NCBI GenBank assembly: GCA_017471765.1
Contig: JAFURT010000019.1
Coordinates: 1-34,588 of the forward strand
Origin: Clostridia bacterium
Lineage (GTDB): Bacteria > Bacillota > Clostridia > Oscillospirales > Acutalibacteraceae
Direction of reading: 5' to 3'
DNA length: 34,588 bases
The notes under the pieces are model-generated. The model saw only the letters and a list, made by a program, of their open reading frames with translations. It made no database searches and was not told where the DNA came from. The stretch's first letter is position 1, and each line of letters opens with the position of its first letter. This document shows, in pieces, positions 32,661 through 34,588 of the stretch. Position numbers and translations under genes: made by a program.

Positions 32661-32702
32661 GAAAAAAGTCACCTTTGTCAGTAGACAAAAGTGACTTTTT
32701 TC
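32661..32702 (-). terminator. Terminator behind the tRNA-Ser fragment
   Basis: GAAAAAAGTCACcTTTGTC, 4-base loop, GACAAAAGTGACTTTTTTC (about 32661-32702). On the minus strand it starts just after the tRNA CCA end and closes with a T run. Confidence 0.88.
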
Positions 32703-32703
32703 T

Positions 32704-32765
32704 TGGCGGAGAGTTAGGGATTCGAACCCTAGGTGAGTTTCCCCACACAGCATTTCGAGTCCGCA
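32704..32765 (-). pseudogene. 3' half of tRNA-Ser (CGA)
   Basis: The minus strand reads anticodon loop CTCGAAA (anticodon CGA), 3' anticodon arm TGCTG, a long serine-type variable arm (GTGGGGAAACTCAC, 32732-32750), T-arm GGGTTCGAATCCC and an acceptor end with CCA at 32704. Upstream of the anticodon loop the sequence (CTGCGGA) no longer pairs with TGCTG, and there is no D-arm or 5' acceptor strand. The gene is cut in the anticodon loop, the usual crossover position of tyrosine integrases. An intact copy is expected at the far end of the element. Confidence 0.85.
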
Positions 32766-32771
32766 GTGCAA
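32745..32771. other. Attachment-site-like junction, copy 1
   Basis: Minus strand CTGCGGACTCGAAAT at the break point of tRNA-Ser. It shares CTGCGGAYTCGAAAT with 32998-33017. Confidence 0.65.
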
Positions 32772-32856
32772 AATGGAAGTCAACAGAAAAAATCGGACTT
32801 TAACGCACTTTATTTACCTACTCCGCAAAATTGCCGAACAGCAACCGTTCTCTACT

Positions 32857-32885
32857 ATTATAACCTCTATTCGAACTCTTTACAA
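32857..32885 (-). promoter_or_regulatory. Possible promoter facing the tRNA-Ser fragment
   Basis: Minus strand: -35 TTGTAA (32880-32885), 17-bp spacer, -10 TATAAT (32857-32862). It points towards the tRNA fragment and array 2; whether it is active is not known. Confidence 0.5.
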
Positions 32886-32994
32886 GACCCGATTTTTCAA
32901 GAGAAATGGTGGAGAGAAAGCCGATAACCACAAGTCGAACCGTTGCAAAAAGCCTTATATATCAAGGGTTTTCGGCGGTTGTGCTCCAATGTCG

Positions 32995-33020
32995 CAAGCG
33001 GATTTCGAATCCGCAGAGTA
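32995..33020. other. Attachment-site-like palindrome, copy 2
   Basis: GCGGATTTCGAATCCGC is a perfect anticodon-arm-like palindrome (stem GCGGA/TCCGC, loop with CGA on the minus strand). It repeats the core of copy 1 in the same orientation about 250 bases away. The sequences to the right of both copies are loosely alike (GGAAGTC...AGAAA), as if two element ends were stacked. No gene is seen between them. Confidence 0.55.
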
Positions 33021-33185
33021 AATTTGAAGATATGGGAAGTCGGGAGAAAGTAAAAGCAGATAGCAGCAAATGATATTCGTTGTAAAATCAATGGTTTCCA
33101 AGGCTAAAACCGAAAAAAGCCTTGAAAAATGGGTCGATTTGAACCCACGAAAATCGGGGTGTTTGGAGGTCGTTTTTCAGCCAAA

Positions 33186-33245
33186 ACGAGAGAAAATGGA
33201 GAGAAAAATACCCCGTTGGAGAGAAAAATGGAGAGAAAAAAAGAG
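33186..33245. repeat. GGAGAGAAAA direct repeats
   Basis: Four copies of GAGAGAAAA in one orientation (starting near 33188, 33199, 33219 and 33231), plus a GGAGAGAAAG near 32911. Short direct repeats next to an attachment site are typical arm-type sites for integrase or excisionase. Confidence 0.65.
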
Positions 33246-33339
33246 AGATAATAACCGCATAAATACTGCGGTTTTCGACACTACGAAGTTTAGCAAATGG
33301 CTATGCCGTTGACCAATCATTACATAATGAGGTGTAGCT

Positions 33340-33918
33340 ATGGAACAGATAACCATTGAATTTTTGAGAACTACATATCCCGAAGAAATCACCAAGGATC
33401 AGTTTTATAGGATATGTCACATCAGCAAAAAAACCGCATCGTATCTTTTGGAAAGCGGTATCGTCCCCTGCCGGAACAGCGGCAAGAAAACACGGAAATA
33501 TAAAATCCTTCTTACAGACGTTATCCATTACCTTAAACAACGGGAACTTGACCCCTTGATTTTTAAGGCACCCGAAAATTATTACAAGAACGGGTACGGT
33601 GAACGCCCCCTCGGATTACGGGCGGTGAAGCTATCAGAGGTTCGCAAAGACCACCTACGGGATGTATTTGCAAAGCAAATCTCTCGTTATGATGATGTAA
33701 TCACTCCCGATGAGGTTGCGGAAATCCTTGGATACACCACCAAGACGGTTGCCGAATGGTGCTTAAAGGGCGAACTAAAGTCTTTCCTAATATACAATAG
33801 GTGTAAAATTCCGAAGGAGTATCTGCTTGACTTTATGATCTCGGAGCGTTGCTTGATGATTGTACGCAAGTCGGCAAAGCACAAACAGATGCTTGAGGAT
33901 GCTCTAAAAAAAGTATAG
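33340..33918 (+). CDS. Two-HTH excisionase-like DNA-binding protein
   Basis: 192 residues. Two segments have the MerR/excisionase-type winged helix pattern: residues about 20-65 (ITKDQFYRICHISKKTASYLLESG...RKYKILLTDVIHYL) and about 125-168 (ITPDEVAEILGYTTKTVAEWCLKGELKSF...IPKEYLLDFM). The second is the clearer one. Such proteins direct excision or regulate integrative elements. GAGGTG precedes the ATG. The gene is AT-rich and sits about 95 bases from the GGAGAGAAAA repeats, its likely targets. No integrase gene is in the window; it may be at the other end. Confidence 0.75.
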   Translation: MEQITIEFLRTTYPEEITKDQFYRICHISKKTASYLLESGIVPCRNSGKKTRKYKILLTDVIHYLKQRELDPLIFKAPENYYKNGYGERPLGLRAVKLSEVRKDHLRDVFAKQISRYDDVITPDEVAEILGYTTKTVAEWCLKGELKSFLIYNRCKIPKEYLLDFMISERCLMIVRKSAKHKQMLEDALKKV

Positions 33919-33995
33919 TGCGAATGTCAAATTTGCACATTGGAGCTTTAAGAGCGATTTTGCTACACTATTATTGAAAGGAAGGTGCAAAAGCA

Positions 33996-34286
33996 TTGAA
34001 AAACTTTATAGAAGAATTTTACTACGGCAATATTGAGCCGCAGGGACGAAGCAAAAAGCAAAGTCCAGCCGCCAAAAAGGAGTTTGACCTATTAACGAAG
34101 AACGAGGAACTGCTGACACAGGCACTTACCGACGAAAACAAGAAACTGTTTCTTGACTATGTAAATGCTTGGGGTGTTGTGAACGGCGAGTCCACCGCCG
34201 ATAGCTTTGCAGTTGGTTTTCGTTTAGGAGCTGCCTTTGTGTACGACACCTTTGTAGCAGGTTCAATCCCTACATACGACAAGTAA
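33996..34286 (+). CDS. DUF6809 family protein
   Basis: 96 residues, cytoplasmic and helical. MKNFIEEFYYGNIEPQGRS and the later FLDYVNAWGVVNGESTADSFAVGFRLGA match DUF6809, a small family common on integrative conjugative elements and prophages of gut Firmicutes; function unknown. It starts with TTG 33996, 8 bases after AAGGAAGGTG; no ATG suits better. It is followed 11 bases later by another small gene. Confidence 0.8.
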   Translation: MKNFIEEFYYGNIEPQGRSKKQSPAAKKEFDLLTKNEELLTQALTDENKKLFLDYVNAWGVVNGESTADSFAVGFRLGAAFVYDTFVAGSIPTYDK

Positions 34287-34297
34287 AGGAGCAGAGT

Positions 34298-34465
34298 ATG
34301 AAAAACAAGCGATATATGTATTTAGATAGCGTACAACACAGCACCTTGCTCCGCTGCCTTGTGGAGTTTAAGAACGACCTTGTTCGTCAAGGCAGAACCG
34401 CCGATATAGTGGACGAGGTAATCCTTAAAGTGATGAACGCTCCCGTAAAAAAGTTAAGAGTATGA
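34298..34465 (+). CDS. Small protein of the integrative element
   Basis: 55 residues (MKNKRYMYLDSVQHSTLLRC ... to VKKLRV). AAAGGAGCAG lies just before the ATG and the DUF6809 gene ends 11 bases upstream, so the two form an operon. The LLRCLVEFKNDLVRQGR...DIVDEVILKVMNA pattern is often seen in short proteins beside DUF6809 on mobile elements. No function known. Terminator 16 bases after the stop. Confidence 0.75.
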   Translation: MKNKRYMYLDSVQHSTLLRCLVEFKNDLVRQGRTADIVDEVILKVMNAPVKKLRV

Positions 34466-34480
34466 CCTACATAACCGCAC

Positions 34481-34513
34481 AGCCGCTTATTCCAAAAGAA
34501 TAGGCGGCTTTTT
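34481..34513 (+). terminator. Terminator of the DUF6809 operon
   Basis: AGCCGCTTATTC (34481-34492), loop CAAAA, GAATAGGCGGCT (34498-34509), then T residues. Confidence 0.9.
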
Positions 34514-34578
34514 CTATTCCCCTACATAGCCGATCATTCGCCGTGGTCGGCTAAATCTGTGTAAAGGAGGACACGCAA

Positions 34579-34588
34579 ATGGCGAAAA
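34579..34588 (+). CDS. Start of the next gene (cut by the window end)
   Basis: AAAGGAGG lies 8 bases before an ATG at 34579 (ATG GCG AAA A). The first codons read M-A-K. Nothing can be said of the product. Confidence 0.6.

Noticed and set aside
32995-33020. A second tRNA gene
   Set aside because: Only the anticodon-arm-like palindrome is present; there is no T-arm, acceptor or D-arm around it.

Overview
The window looks like the chromosome of a spore-forming Clostridia bacterium, most likely an Oscillospirales/Ruminococcaceae-type gut anaerobe. The evidence is a SpoIIR gene, a SpoIIM-like gene, DUF6514, DUF4830, TIGR04086 and DUF624 families, a dockerin-type secreted protein, a BspA-type leucine-rich-repeat protein, Gram-positive promoters and ribosome binding sites, and an hrcA-grpE-dnaK-dnaJ operon under CIRCE control. 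Most of the window is GC-rich core genome. Two AT-rich islands (about 680-2340 and 31500 to the end) are accessory. The genus cannot be settled from the sequence alone.

Layout. 1-617: 3' end of a BspA-like LRR protein. 680-2350: AT-rich island with a GNAT acetyltransferase and an unknown small protein, each with its own promoter, a near-identical 51-bp element downstream and a terminator. It ends in an array of short hairpins directly behind the terminator of tRNA-Asn. 2349-2733: stable-RNA operon tRNA-Lys, tRNA-Glu, 5S rRNA, tRNA-Asn (minus strand, strong promoter at 2766-2794). 2830-5998: spoIIR, ispE, an aminotransferase and an Lrp regulator (minus). 6141-10287: DUF896, polysaccharide deacetylase, RmuC, DUF624 and SpoIIM-like genes (minus). 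10383-13897: TIGR04086, yajC, tgt and queA (minus; queuosine synthesis plus a Sec accessory subunit), with GC-rich palindromic repeats in the gaps. 14085-16876: asd-dapA-dapB (plus), the aspartate branch to lysine and diaminopimelate. 16887-18104: a lipoprotein fused in frame to a PH domain. 18167-21611: a GH-like protein, a Dabb protein and an anchored metallophosphoesterase (minus). 21884-24421: DUF4830, an RsuA-type pseudouridine synthase and an orphan UgpC/MsmX-type sugar ABC ATPase (plus). 24518-25444: a dockerin protein and a small conserved protein (minus). 25645-30535: CIRCE and the heat-shock operon (plus). 30623-31480: divergent DUF6514 and XRE regulator genes with palindromic operators between them.

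The right end is mobile or accessory DNA. 31768-32440 holds a frameshifted S23/Avd-like four-helix-bundle gene translationally coupled to a small membrane protein. A second hairpin array (32496-32652) follows, again directly behind a tRNA terminator. The tRNA here is only the 3' half of a tRNA-Ser(CGA), broken in the anticodon loop. The DNA to its right has att-like repeats, GGAGAGAAAA direct repeats, a two-HTH excisionase-like gene and a DUF6809-like gene, so it looks like the end of an integrative element running out of the window.

The most unusual signal is the pair of hairpin arrays. Both sit between a tRNA terminator and the promoter of an AT-rich gene. Both are strings of different short palindromes joined by a TGATATA/TATATCA linker whose orientation flips at mid-array. 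In both, a lone half-palindrome at the flip point complements the tRNA-proximal hairpin. The two arrays share this architecture but not their stem sequences, which points to a conserved structured element of unknown function.
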